DNA of 64,000 nt from Sipunculus nudus (lineage: Eukaryota > Annelida > Sipuncula > Golfingiida > Sipunculidae), in NCBI GenBank assembly GCA_026874595.1, contig CM049311.1:42225676-42289675 (forward strand), given 5' to 3'. Both the position numbers and the translations under genes were made by a program. Shown piece after piece: positions 43,215 through 54,531 of the stretch. How positions within the stretch are numbered: position 1 is the stretch's first letter; the number at the start of each line of letters is the position of its first letter. The notes under the pieces were generated by a model. It had not been told where the DNA came from, did not search any database, and worked only from the letters and a program-made list of their open reading frames with translations.

Positions 43215-46200
43215 TTTTATTAGCTCAGCTGACTATAAGTAATCTGAGCTATAGTCGTGGTCCATTGTCCGTCGTCCGTCCGTCTTGCCGTCTGTCCGTC
43301 CGTAGATGTGGCACGTTTTGAAACCGTAAGACCTAGGAATCCAAATTTCGGCATAATGTTAGATGTCCCCAAGATCTCCTACCAAGCCGAAAACTGGGTC
43401 TTTGCGACTTTGTTCCTTTGAGAAATTAAGGAAAAACCTCAATTTTTTATTAAAAACCTATTTTCACACTTCAGGGCTGCCTAATATCAAAACCACTCAT
43501 CTGTTTTTCCTCATATTTGATCACTTAACACAAAACATGTTAAAGCTATGGACTTTTTTTCCAGTAATATAACTTAAATTAATCAAAATTAAATTGTATA
43601 CCCAAAATTAGATCAAAATCTTTTAAATTTTTAAAAATATTAACAAAAATAAAAAATTGGTCCCTTAAATTTTGCTCAACTTTGACCATGGCACGTTTTT
43701 AGCTCAGCTGACTATAAGTCATCTGATCTATAGTTCTGGTCCATTGTCCGTCGTCCGTCCGGATGTCTATCCGTCTGTCCGTCCGGATGTCCGTCCGTAA
43801 GACTGGCACGATTCGACACCATTGGACCTACGAATCTGAAATTCGGCATACAGTTAGATGTCCCCAGAATCTCCTACCATGCCGAAAATTGGGTCAATAT
43901 GACTTTCTTCCTTCGATATCAAGGAAAAACCTCAATTTTTTATTAGAAATCTATTTTCACACTTCAGGACTGCCTAATATCAAAACCACTCATCTGGTTT
44001 TCTTCATATTTACCATAAATATTCCTCTATATAGTTCCTATGTACATGCCAGATATGAAGTCAGTATTATATAATTTAAAAAAGTTATGGGCCCAAACAT
44101 AATGGACTTTGTAAAAAAATCAGGAAGATATTTGGTCACTTAAGACCAAAAGTGTTAAAGGTAGGGACTTTTTTCCAGTAATACAACTTTAATTAATCAA
44201 AATTTAATTGTATACCAAAAATTAGATCAAAATCTGTTAAATTTTTTTAAATATTGGCAAAAATATAAAATTGGTACCTTAAATTTTGCCCAACTTTGGC
44301 CACGGCACGTTTTTTTCCTGTAAGTACTGTGGATTTAATTTTCACAGCATGTATACATAAGGATTTAATCTGTTAAAATCCGAAATTTGAAAATAAAAGC
44401 TGCAAAATTAGGCTAGTTATTGAATTTTTTTGGAGGCTCTTGTTGTATTCCCTTACATTGTCAAGCAGTCCACTTTGATGACTGTAGGTCATTCAGTGCA
44501 CATCTCTATGCTCCCCAGGCTGTTGGCATAATTTTAGATGTCCCCAAAATCTCCTACCATACCGAAAATTGGGTCATTAGGACTTTGTTCCTTCGAGATA
44601 TTAAGGAAAAAAAACTCTGTTTTCCATAAAAAAACCATTGTTACACTTCAAGGCTGCCTAATATCAAAACCACTGATCTGTTTTTGATCGTATTTAGTAT
44701 TCACATTCTTTCATACATTTTCTATGAACATACCAAAAATTAGGTCAGTATTGGGTATTATTTTGAAGTTATGGGCCAAAACATAATGCAATTTTTTTAA
44801 AAATCAGGAAATATATTTACTCACCTAACATGAGAATTGCTGAACCTAGAGACTTTTTTTTCAGGAATATAACTTTATTTAATCAAGATTCAATTGTTTA
44901 CTCAAAATTAGATCTGAATTTTGCAAATTTTTCAAGTTATTACCATAAATAAAAAATCAATACCTTAAATTTTGTCCAACTTTGGCACTGTTGATTTAAT
45001 TTTCACAGCATATATACATAAGGATTTAATCTTTTAAAATCTGAAATTTCAAAGAAATTGATCGGAAAGAATAGCTTTTATTCATGTTTTCATACACCAT
45101 GTCAAGTGTTGTTTACATCTAGCCCACCTAGTAGTACAGCTTTCACTTGCATTATGTAGCCCACCCCAGGCAGCTTGCCTTGGGTCAGCCTGGCCACTAC
45201 CAGCAGGCTCCCCCTCTGCCCTGCACTCCCCCCCCCCCCCCCCAGATGGTGCATAAACTAGATGAATTTTATTATTTTCTGTATTTGATTCATTCTTATT
45301 CTAGGCTATGCTACATTTTAAATTTATTATTGTACCACCAGGGTAACAATGATTAAAGTGTACATTTAATTGTGTCCACAAAGTGGTGTATTGTTATGAA
45401 AGTGTGGATGTTCATCAGATAAGTAATTCCTTACTTCAGAAGAGTAAAAACTTCACCAGGTGTGAAATTGACTATAAATTCCAGTAATAAATTAAAACTG
45501 GGATAGTAATTAGCACAATGATATTGTTTGTCCCTCATTCAACCAACAGTATGTATACTTTAATTAAAAAGATGTTTTATTTGATCAAATTTACTTTTAT
45601 TTTATTTTGGTGAATAAAATTAAGCATGTACTGAAAACTCCAATGTGCAAAACTTTTTAATAGTGATTCAAGTAATATTCTTGTAGATGCCATGTTGTGG
45701 CATTATTTTCTTTTAAATTCAGTTTAAACATTTATGATTTAAAAATAATAAAATATATGTGTATGCATAATATAACCCAATATGAGCTACACTCTGGATA
45801 TATGATGATTGCAACTTTTGCAACAATTCTAATATTTTAACTTATAGTTTCAGTTTTTTACTCTGTATATATAATGATTGCAACTTTTGCAACAATTCTA
45901 ATATTTTAACTTATATTTTCAGGTTTTTTTATTAAAAATTTATAAAACCTGTAAATAAAAAAATGATTCAGATAAAAATTTCTTAATTGAAAAAGTGGAT
46001 ATGCTTAAAAAATAGGATTATATATGAACTTAAATGCATTATTCCCTTGAAAGTGAAATAAAGGTATTAGTCCATTCTGTCCACTTGCCTGTCCATCTGT
46101 AAATTTTCATATGCATCACAGTATCTCAAAACTTCACTGTTTTTCTTCATGACAGTCTTGTCAGAGTATTAGTTTGCAATCATATATTTAGAACTTTACT

Positions 46201-48972
46201 ATAACAAAGTAGGAGGACCCCTTTCCTCTTAGCTTTTCATACTCTTATATAAATGAAAAACATTACAATAGAATATTTCTACATCCACCTTCGTGCTGCC
46301 CTCACTTTTCCCTTCTCCGAACCCCTTCCCAAAGTCAGCCTCAGTAAGCAAGAACAAGATGAATCAGATATATTCATACTTTAATATTTTGTATAACTAT
46401 TCGTCCATAGGTACCTATGTACATGCCAGAAATTATGTCAATATTGTGTAATATGTAGTGGGCATCACAATAATGTACCTTGTCAAGACTAAAGAGATAT
46501 TGTATCATACAGTCACAAATTCATAAATCACTTTCTCAGCATAGTTAATCATACCATCATATCTGTCATATTGAAAGCTTGCAGACTACCATACACTTTA
46601 GATCCTTCAACAAATAGCCGTATCATCATTCTACTACTGCTTATTACTGCTGTCATTGCATTCATATTTGCTCAAATATATCACAATTTTCACCCCCTCT
46701 TAAATAAATAAAAAATAAACCACTATATTTGACTCTATTAACCCATCAGTCAGGTAATTTCATTTATCATTTACTCACATATTACATTACATTCCTTTAT
46801 AATAGCCCAACATGTCCATGATATTCATAAGCTTTATCGACTTGATATAGTATCACAGTGGAGAAACATTTATAGTACAATCACTTGATATAGTATCACA
46901 GTGGAGAAACATTTATAGTACAATCACGATCAGCTGAGCGCCGTGACCCATGGGTCCCTTGTTTCCTGTAAGTACTGTGGATTTAATTTTCACAGCTTGT
47001 TTTTGTTAGCATTTTGTCTGTTAACACCAAAAATTTGAAACCAGTTGATCAAAACTGTAGATTTTATTAAAGTTTTCAAACACCATGTAACATATTGTTT
47101 ACATCAAGCTAGTGTTATACAGTTTGCAAGAGCTCAGCTCCCCAGCTTCAGCTCTCAGTTCCTAAAATTTGGCATACAATTAGATGTCTCCAAAATCCCC
47201 TACCATGCCAAGAATTTGGTCACAAGGACTTAATACCTTTGAGATATGAATGAAAAAATTCATTTTCCATTAAAAACCCATTGTTACACTTCAAGACTGC
47301 CTAATATCAAAACCACTGATCTGACTTTAATCATATATAATATACATATTTTTCTATACATTCTCTATGCACATGGCAGAAATGATGTCAGTATTGCGTA
47401 ATTGTTTTAAGTTATGGGCCCAAACATTATGCACTTGTAAAAAAATCAAGAAATATATTTACTCCCTTAACAAGAGGATTGCTGAAGCTAGAGATTTTTT
47501 GTCAGGGATGTAACATTATTTAATTAAGATTCAATTGAATACCCAGAATTAGTCCTGCTTTTACAAATTTTATAAGTTATTAGTATAAATAACCATGGCA
47601 CATTTGTTTCCTGTGAGCACTGTTGATATAATTTTCATATCATGCACACATAAGGATTTCAGCTTTTTAGTTTAGAAAGCTGAAAGAAATTGGCTAAAAG
47701 TTGTAGCTTTTATTACTGTTTTTATGTGACCATGTCAGACCTTGGCTCTATCCAGCCCCTGTTGAGTCACCTGTATGTTGACCTTGTTGAACTTTCAGCA
47801 AATTATGCATGCTTGAGGCGAGGCATACACTTGGGCAGCCAGGCAGCTTATGGCCAGCCACAGTTGATCCATGCATCCAACCCAACTCATCTAGTAGTTT
47901 TAACCAACAACATAACAATAAACAATAAATTAATAAATTTTTATTGATTTTTAATAACAAATTAAAGAAAAATAGAAAAGGAATTTGTCAGTTTATAATA
48001 ACAGGTAATTAACTTGCAGTTACTGATGATATAAGAATCTTGTATCGATGGATAGAATGTCACGCATTCCAAATAACACCATGCAGTCACCTATGGTATT
48101 TTTCAGTTCAATTTTAATGATAAAATTAAATAAGTAAATCATATTATTCATTTCTAATCATTAGGGATCATATGAAGGAAATTAATGATTGACAATGATG
48201 CAGTTGATAATATTAATCTAGATTCCTACTGTGTCTTGTGTGTACATTGATGTGAAATTAGTCCAAAATGAATATATTACATGTATTTTTTTTAATATAA
48301 ATAAAAGCCACAAAACCAGGTACTAATGATCATTATTTAAATGTGTGAATTTTGTATATTCTGGATTCTCAACATCATTGTTTGGTGAAAACTGAATAAT
48401 TACCAGACATGGTGTGAATACTTTGCAATTGTTTTTAAATACGAATATGAATATGTACTCCATTATAAAATTTCTTGCATAAAGAAAGGGAAATCAGGTA
48501 AAAATGAAAGTATATGAATACCAGTGCAAATACTTTCAAAATGTATTCATGAATGCATTCATGAATATATTCTTTAATATTATTTTAATAATCATTTCAG
48601 TTATATTTCACTTTAAAAAATCATAAGATTCTCTTAGACTTATTATTTTTAATAAAAATTATATTTGGGACAATATTTGTAATTTTTTTTTAATAAATAG
48701 TTAAACTCTTATATTATATATTCTGCTTATAAGTTATATGGCCAAGTCAAAATCTGTGTGACAATAGTACTCCATTTGTTAATAAAATAAATGAAATCTG
48801 ATCCTCTTCCCTGTCTCCAAAGGTACTATCAAAATCATACATAAGCTAAACAACAACAACTCATAATACAGCTTATATTTATTACCACACAAAACCAGCA
48901 TGTGCCTCATTTCTAAATCATATTTTATATCATATATAACAGCTGAGCGCCGTGACCCATAGGTCCCTTGTT
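43215..48972 (+). mobile_element. Helentron-like element F1, outer copy of a self-nested pair
   Basis: The head is at 43222 (AGCTCAGCTGACTATAAGTA, hairpin, microsatellite). The sequence breaks at 43695 (CCATGGCACG) and resumes at 46965 (CCTGTAAGTACTGTGG), phrases contiguous in other copies (CATGGCACGTTTTTTTCCTG at 34774). The tail AGCTGAGCGCCGTGACCCAT plus AGGTCCCTTG ends at 48970. Without the inner copy the element is about 2.5 kb. No gene. Confidence 0.75.
43696..46964 (+). mobile_element. Helentron-like element F1, inner complete copy
   Basis: The head is at 43701 and the tail TCAGCTGAGC ... GACCCATGGGTCCCTTG ends at 46961. Very similar to the 34159 copy along its whole length, with small duplications (for example around 45840 and 46866) and a C run near 45228. 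It lies in the T run of the outer copy: left flank GCACG + T, right flank T + CCTGTAAG, with no other duplicated bases. Confidence 0.85.
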
Positions 48973-50684
48973 TTTTTAGGTGTGGCTATTTTTCACCATA
49001 AATTGACCCGTTTATATGGATTTAAGCTATAAAGTCTGAAATTTGAAAGCAGTTTATTTATTCAGTTGTGTTATATTCCAGATGTTAAACATTAAAACAA
49101 TTTGTCTTTTGATATAATAAAAAAGTTAAGAAATAATTGAAACTTCATATATTATCAGGTTTGTTTGTCTACGAGTCTGTCCTTTTTTAAATATGAGGTA
49201 ATTTTGAATCAACTGTTTTATCCTGTAAGCATTGTTGAATTAAGTTAAATCCTATGTATACACTAAAATAATACAGATATGTTGTAACTCTTATTATTCC
49301 ACACCCCCCCCCCCTCCACCACCACCACCAAGTCCTTGCACCTGTGGACTTGGGACATTTGTTATATTTCAAATGAATATATTTTATAAAATAAAAAAAT
49401 ACATATATTCAAAAATATATATCATAAAAAAATAATTCCAATTGAAAAAATGTGTAAACTACTGAACTGTCAACAATTTATTAAAAGGCCAACCAATGCT
49501 TATGGTAATAAAATACATCTTGTTCACAGACTGGTCACATGCTTCAATTTTAACATTAGGAAATGAATGGTTCGGCCACAAAATATTATTTGCAATAATT
49601 TCTTACTCATCAATACAAACCGATTGTCAACCAGCCATGGCCTATATTACCTTTTTCTCTTAGACTTTAGCTCCATTTGATATTATTAAGATTTTTACCT
49701 TCAAGGTCAACTTCAGCTGAGCATAATGACCCATGGGTCCTTGTTTTATAGTGCAGATTCATAAAATTTGTAAACTTAAAAAAAATTATTAAGAAAATAG
49801 GTTCTATGTATTCATTATTATTTACTTTGCCAACATGGATATGCTGAAAAAAATAGGGTTTAACATAAGCGGCAATTATTCCCCTGCTTCAGCAGAAATA
49901 GCCTTGACAACCCAACTCAGTAGGCAATCAGATAACTGGGCTGGTAAGCCTATGTGAGTCATGATATAAGTAATATCAAGGAATGTATCGCAGTGGTCTT
50001 GCATCAGGTTGCATTCATATTGTGGTAAACTGCGCATAGTCTCAATATTATGCTAAGAATGATGAATTTACACAATAGTATACATGTGAGCTCACAACCC
50101 AAACTGAAACACCATCTCCTTGGACACGGGTCATTTCCTGTATTGCCTGCAAGCTGCCTGCGTCCTGTAACCCGTATGAGCCATGCTTGTGTTTATGCAG
50201 TCATAAATTCAACAAACATGCTGAGGGGTTTACCAGTGTGTTGGGTTAAAACAGAACTTTTCTCGATCATGTGTGGTATTATAAGAAAGTAAACAAAAAA
50301 TGCTAACAGTTGGTCTGGTTTATGTTCATTGACAGTGTACCTGTAGGCCATGAAGCGTTGTCAGATATAAAAAAAATATTTGCATCTTCATAAGGCCTTA
50401 TAATGCGTTCCTCTGGCGCCAATTATCTGGTAGTAATGCAAGAGGGTCAATATGATGCTACAGCAGAAAGTGAATTTAAGTCATCAGTTCTTTCTGTCCA
50501 TCTGTCTTTCCATCTGTAAATTTTTCATATGTTATTTTCAAATCCCTGTGTAGGATTATGATTTATACATTTTCAAGTGCAATCATATAACAAAAACCTG
50601 TAACCTCTTTTCTGTGTGCCAAGAATTTATATTTTTCTGTCACAGGCAAATTCAGCTGAGCATTATGACCCATGGGTCTCTTGT
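48973..50684 (+). mobile_element. Two further F1 3'-end fragments in series
   Basis: F1-type ends occur at 49726-49743 (CAGCTGAGCATAATGACCCA, then GGGTCCTTG) and at 50650-50683 (CAGCTGAGCATTATGACCCA, then GGGTCTCTTG). The first fragment includes an endonuclease-like relic at about 49440-49640 (CQQFIKRPTNAYG) homologous to 21846-22060, and an interrupted palindrome CAAGTCC...GGACTTG near 49331. The rest is AT-rich with no gene. Heads are missing, so both are 5'-truncated or diverged. Confidence 0.55.
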
Positions 50685-50739
50685 GTTTGTTTGTACATTG
50701 TTATGGGGTGACATAAAAGCAGAACTGTCTTGCTAGTGA

Positions 50740-50830
50740 AGCTTGCTTTTCTAGCGAAGCAGTTGGAACGCAGGACATGTACGCCACCTACATGGGTACG
50801 AATCCAAGATCAGCCCAGTATTTCCCCAAG
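50740..50830 (+). repeat. tRNA-like promoter boxes, possible SINE head
   Basis: TAGCGAAGCAGTTGG at 50752-50766 fits an RNA polymerase III A box (TRGCNNAGYNGG) with one mismatch. GGTACGAATCC at 50795-50805 fits a B box (GGTTCGANNCC) with one mismatch, 43 bp away. No cloverleaf could be drawn with confidence, so it is more likely a tRNA-derived SINE or tRNA relic than a working tRNA gene. No tail repeat was identified. Confidence 0.3.
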
Positions 50831-51071
50831 AAAAAATTTGTCTTCATAACAACATAGAAGTGAATATTATACAGTTTGTAAATTGACTAAAAATTTCAAC
50901 TTTGAAAAAATATATAACTTATATATATATGTGTGTGTGTGTAAATTTTTTTTAAGTGTGGTAAGAGTCTAAATAGGAGGATGAGATTAATGAAAATATT
51001 TAACATATGCTCAGAAGTGTAACAAATTAATTGTATTTTTTTCTAAGTTTTGCAAGAGTCCAATCAGGAAG

Positions 51072-51243
51072 ATGAGTCGAAGGCGTATAGCTCGTGTAGT
51101 GCGGCGATGTGAGGGACACAGTTTTACTGCTTCTGGTCAGGATGAATTAGAGGCCTCCTTGGCCGATGAGGATGAGGTGGATGAATTTGTGGAGTCATTC
51201 AAAGGAAAGCTGGCATTCTCTTCTGATGTAGCTAAGGAACATG
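51072..51243 (+). CDS. Candidate coding exon of an unknown host gene
   Basis: An ATG at 51072 opens a frame with composition unlike the AT-rich surroundings. It is basic at the start (MSRRRIARVVRRCEGHSF) and then strongly acidic (DELEASLADEDEVDEFVESF), followed by KGKLAFSSDVAKEHG. At 51243/51244 it meets a strong donor site, ATG|GTGAGT, after which the frame turns AT-rich and ends. Upstream, a T-rich tract (TTTTTTTCTAAGTTTTGCAAG, cut here at 20 bases it reads to GCAA) could be an acceptor, with a 5' leader before the ATG. No family recognised; it could be the first coding exon of a nuclear or cytoskeletal protein. No second exon is visible in the window. Confidence 0.45.
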
Positions 51244-51614
51244 GTGAGTCAGGGTTACTCATAGAGAGACGCACAACCAGTCACTTTTTATCAGTTTCAT
51301 TACCTCTGTGCAATAAAAAAGTGAGTTATCACAACTAAATCAATCATCAAGTGTTATATAGACTTTTTAAAATTTTAGTTCGGTTAAAAAGGAAAGATCA
51401 CAATTGTGACTTCTGAATGTCACAAAGAATCAGGTTCACTTAACAATCACACCTCGTATATGATTCAGTTAGGGCCCTCCTACTGGCAGGCCCGTGATCT
51501 GGCCGTAATGTCAGAGGGCAAATCTGGAGCTAGGAAAGGTGGCTTTAGGCATGTCTGACGCAAATTGTCAAATATTCTTGTATTTCAGTATTGCATCATT
51601 CTGATTTCACATAG

Positions 51615-53021
51615 TTTTTTTTAGTGAACCTGTGAGCTAATGCAATGGTGTGGTGTCATCTGTAAGTTAACCCATACTATCTTGAAAACAACAGGTGCTA
51701 GCATCACAAAATTTTATGCAAAAAATTAGCCATCTGAAAAACTCTCGGATTTTGCTTATTTTTTGGCTAACTGCATTTTCTTAGAATTTATAGAGAAAAA
51801 ACTAAAAAACCTTCAAAAAACTTCCCCTTGGAAACGGTCCAGCCGAATTGTTCAATATTTAACAGAAATAATCTCTTATACCATCTCTCTCAGGTTTATT
51901 GAATGGTTCCAGTTTGGTGATTTTTGGCCGAGTTACAGGAAGTTGAACTTAGTCATCTGTCCAATGAAGCATACTAAAATTACAATCTCAGACACAGCTC
52001 GAGCTATCGTCACCAAAATTCATGCAAATGTTGGTCACATGAGTAATATTTGAAATTGAGGTATTGGTGGCGGCACCTGCATCAACCTTTTTTGGATGGG
52101 GGTCATCAGTGCCTGTATCATACTGAGGGCTACATAGAACCTCTTCTCTGAAACCAAAATCAAATGGTTTTGCTTCAGTGCTTTTTGGCTGAGTTATGGG
52201 AAGTTGAACTTAGCCAGTTTGCTTTATCTTCCTATATGAGTGATAAACCTGCAAAACCTTTTTCGATTGTTTAATATTTTACAAGAATAGTGCCTACAAT
52301 AATTCTTATAATAATTGTCTTTAATGGTTCCACATGAATGATTTTTTGCTGAATTATGGAGATTGAATTGAGTCGTTTTACCATATGTTAGCTGTGTGAA
52401 GCAGTCACATCTAGCCTCGCACCAGTTTATCAGCATCTATAACATCATGCCACTAGATTTCAGGTTAAATAGCTTGGCAGACTGCCAACTATTTCAGATT
52501 TTGCAACAGGCCAAAGGTCAGCCTGGATCTATTTATAGCTTTGGCAGACTTGCAACTGTATCAGATAAGGCACCAGGTCAAGAGTTCACTCAGTGCAGCC
52601 AGGTACAGGTCAAAAGTTCACTCAGTCTAGCCAGGTGCAGGTCAAGGGTTCACTCAGTGCAGTAGCTTGAGCCAGCAATTTGTCACAGTTCACTCAGTGC
52701 AACTGCCTTTCTCGCCTAAGCCTGGTCAGCCCAGTGCATCAAACTCCAGAAGTTTGATGTATTGGCCTGATATTTTTACCGGTCTATTAATTGTTCACAA
52801 GACTGGTGGCGCCACCTACAATAATATTTGCACAGTGTATGTCCCTGCTTATTTCTCAGGAGGGGATATCAGCCTGAAATTGGGCATATGTATACATCTC
52901 TGATACCTTCATCATATACAAGACATGTAGGCCTACTTGAAAAGTAATGACCTAGCATTGAAGCATTATACCTGGTGTATAAACCATTGCACAGGTTTGC
53001 ATTAGGCCTGTAGGCCTTGTT
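51615..53021 (+). mobile_element. Helentron-like element F2, short copy
   Basis: The head is T run + AGTGAACCTGTGAGCTAATG (51623). The tail is GCACAGGTTTGCATTAGGCC, TGTAGGCCTTG, ending 53019. At 1.4 kb it keeps both ends but lacks most internal repeats, having lost sequence between the first part and the last GGTGGCGCCACC unit (52804). Its 3' end lies 0.2 kb before the Helentron coding relic. Confidence 0.75.
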
Positions 53022-53214
53022 TTAAATTAGGTCATTCTGAGATTATTTAGTCATAAAACTTGGTCAGACAGGATACCTTTATCAATGCTATTGGCTCCTC
53101 TATGATTCATCAGAATTGGATCAAACCATGTATTATTGATCAGTTCATGTAATAGTACCCATTTGTCTCACCACCTTGACTTATGCTCTCAAGAAGTTTG
53201 ACTGAAGCCTACAG

Positions 53215-53620
53215 TTACATGGCTGTTGGAGCAAGAATAATGCTAATGATGAATTTAGATGTTGAGGATGGACTAGTAAATGGTGTACAATGAAGTATCC
53301 ATTCAAATACCTCTACTACCAATGCATATAATCAGCCAAAATACATATATGTTCTATTTGGTAACAGTACAGTTGGAGCCCAGCACAGAGCAAAGCAAAA
53401 AACACCTTGTACAGTACACTTTAAACATGGGATTCAGGAACATAGTAGAGTCCAGTTTCCATCGAAATTAGCTGTTGCATGCACCATGCATAAAGTGCAG
53501 GGAATAACAGTATCTCATGCAGTTATGGGACTGCAACATACCTTCGCACTAGGGATGGGTTATGTTTCATTCAGCTGTGTTTACATCTTTAGATGGTTTA
53601 CACAAATTTACTAGATGATA
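53215..53620 (+). pseudogene. PIF1-type helicase C-terminal relic (Helentron Rep/Hel)
   Basis: A frame at 53212-53270 gives AYSYMAVGARIML then NLDVEDGLVNG, the GARVML..N-DV-DGLVNG block of PIF1 helicases. After frame changes it is followed by FPSKLAVACTMHKVQGITV and FALGMGYVSFSC at about 53452-53580, the conserved motifs V and VI (HK-QG-T and YVALSR in family members), then SLDGLHKF in a shifted frame. In eukaryotes this order is found in cellular PIF1 and in the helicase part of Helitron transposases. The endonuclease domain directly downstream favours a Helentron. Stops and frameshifts make it inactive; the Rep domain and the helicase front half are absent. Confidence 0.75.
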
Positions 53621-53664
53621 ATTTCAGCAATATATATGCCAGTAAATAATTAATATACAGCTCA

Positions 53665-54355
53665 AAGTTTGACTGATATGCCAGTTTTGACAATTCTTGA
53701 TTATATACCTCAGCTGTTGCAAATAGCAACAAATAATTACAGATTACTCTTCCACACCCTTCAGTCTCTTCCTGTACATTTTGAAGATTTTAAAGGAAAT
53801 GTTGATTTCATGAATGAACATTTAATAGGTCACCAGGAAACTTTTTTCTCTAAAAATACAATACCTGAAAATTTATGTTGAAAGGATTTTACAAACCAGT
53901 GACTGCCAATTGTCCAAGAGGAGGTGCTGCAATATATGTAAAAGTCAATAATAAATTTACAAGAATTTACCTCTCTCCAATGCTTTGGATGCTGTCTGCA
54001 TTGCACCTGACAGTCCAAGAGTTTTGTTCTGTGTTATGTATGCATCACCAAAGATCACAAAATCTGAATGCAGCAGAGCCAACTCAGAGATTATATCTGT
54101 ATTACTAAATGGTGTACACTTTGTTATTGCTGGTGACTTTAACCGGTATTTACCACAGCCATCTGATATTGTCATTTCTAACACTGCAACAGCTTGGTTA
54201 CACACAACAGATCAGTTCTAAAACAACAAACACTAGAACCCTATTAGATCTTATTTATACAACCAACAGTCCTTCTTCAAAGACTTCTCTGTCTGGTGTC
54301 ATATTGACCTACTACAGCTATATCCATGCCATGAAAATAACAAATTTATATATTA
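53665..54355 (+). pseudogene. Endonuclease domain relic of a Helentron protein
   Basis: In the same direction as the helicase piece: LTILDYIPQLLQIATNNYRL, then LPVHFEDFKGNVDFMNEHLI (53700-53830), GGAAIYVKVNNKFTRIYL (about 53921-53974), VLFCVMYASPKITK and FVIAGDFN (about 54020-54143), and TLLDLIYTTN...YSYIHAM (about 54238-54333). GG-AIYVK, YxSP, GDFN and a final LD-IYT...S-H block are the order of exonuclease-endonuclease-phosphatase nucleases of CR1-like LINEs and of the C-terminal domain of Helentron proteins. Joined to a PIF1 helicase end, the second reading is preferred. At least three frame changes. Confidence 0.7.
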
Positions 54356-54531
54356 ACTGTAACATGCTGACACAAGTCCAGGGGACTTGGGCAGCCTCCT
54401 GGCGCTAACAAGTTCGGAAATAGTAATAACAAATTTACTAGTATATATTAATTTAAACACATGCTGACACAAGTCCTGGGGACTTGGGCAACCTCACGGC
54501 ACTAAGCATGTTTGGAATTGGTAATAACACA
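54356..54531 (+). repeat. Minisatellite with CAAGTCC hairpin, left half
   Basis: Two units of about 105 bp with ATGCTGACACAAGTCC, GGGGACTTGGGCA, GTAATAACAAATTT. The pieces CAAGTCC and GGACTTG can pair. The array is cut by F2 at 54532 and resumes at 59086 with TATAAACTGTAACATGCTG, which continues the unit seen at 54349-54367. It may be the 3' end region of the Helentron relic before it. Confidence 0.7.
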
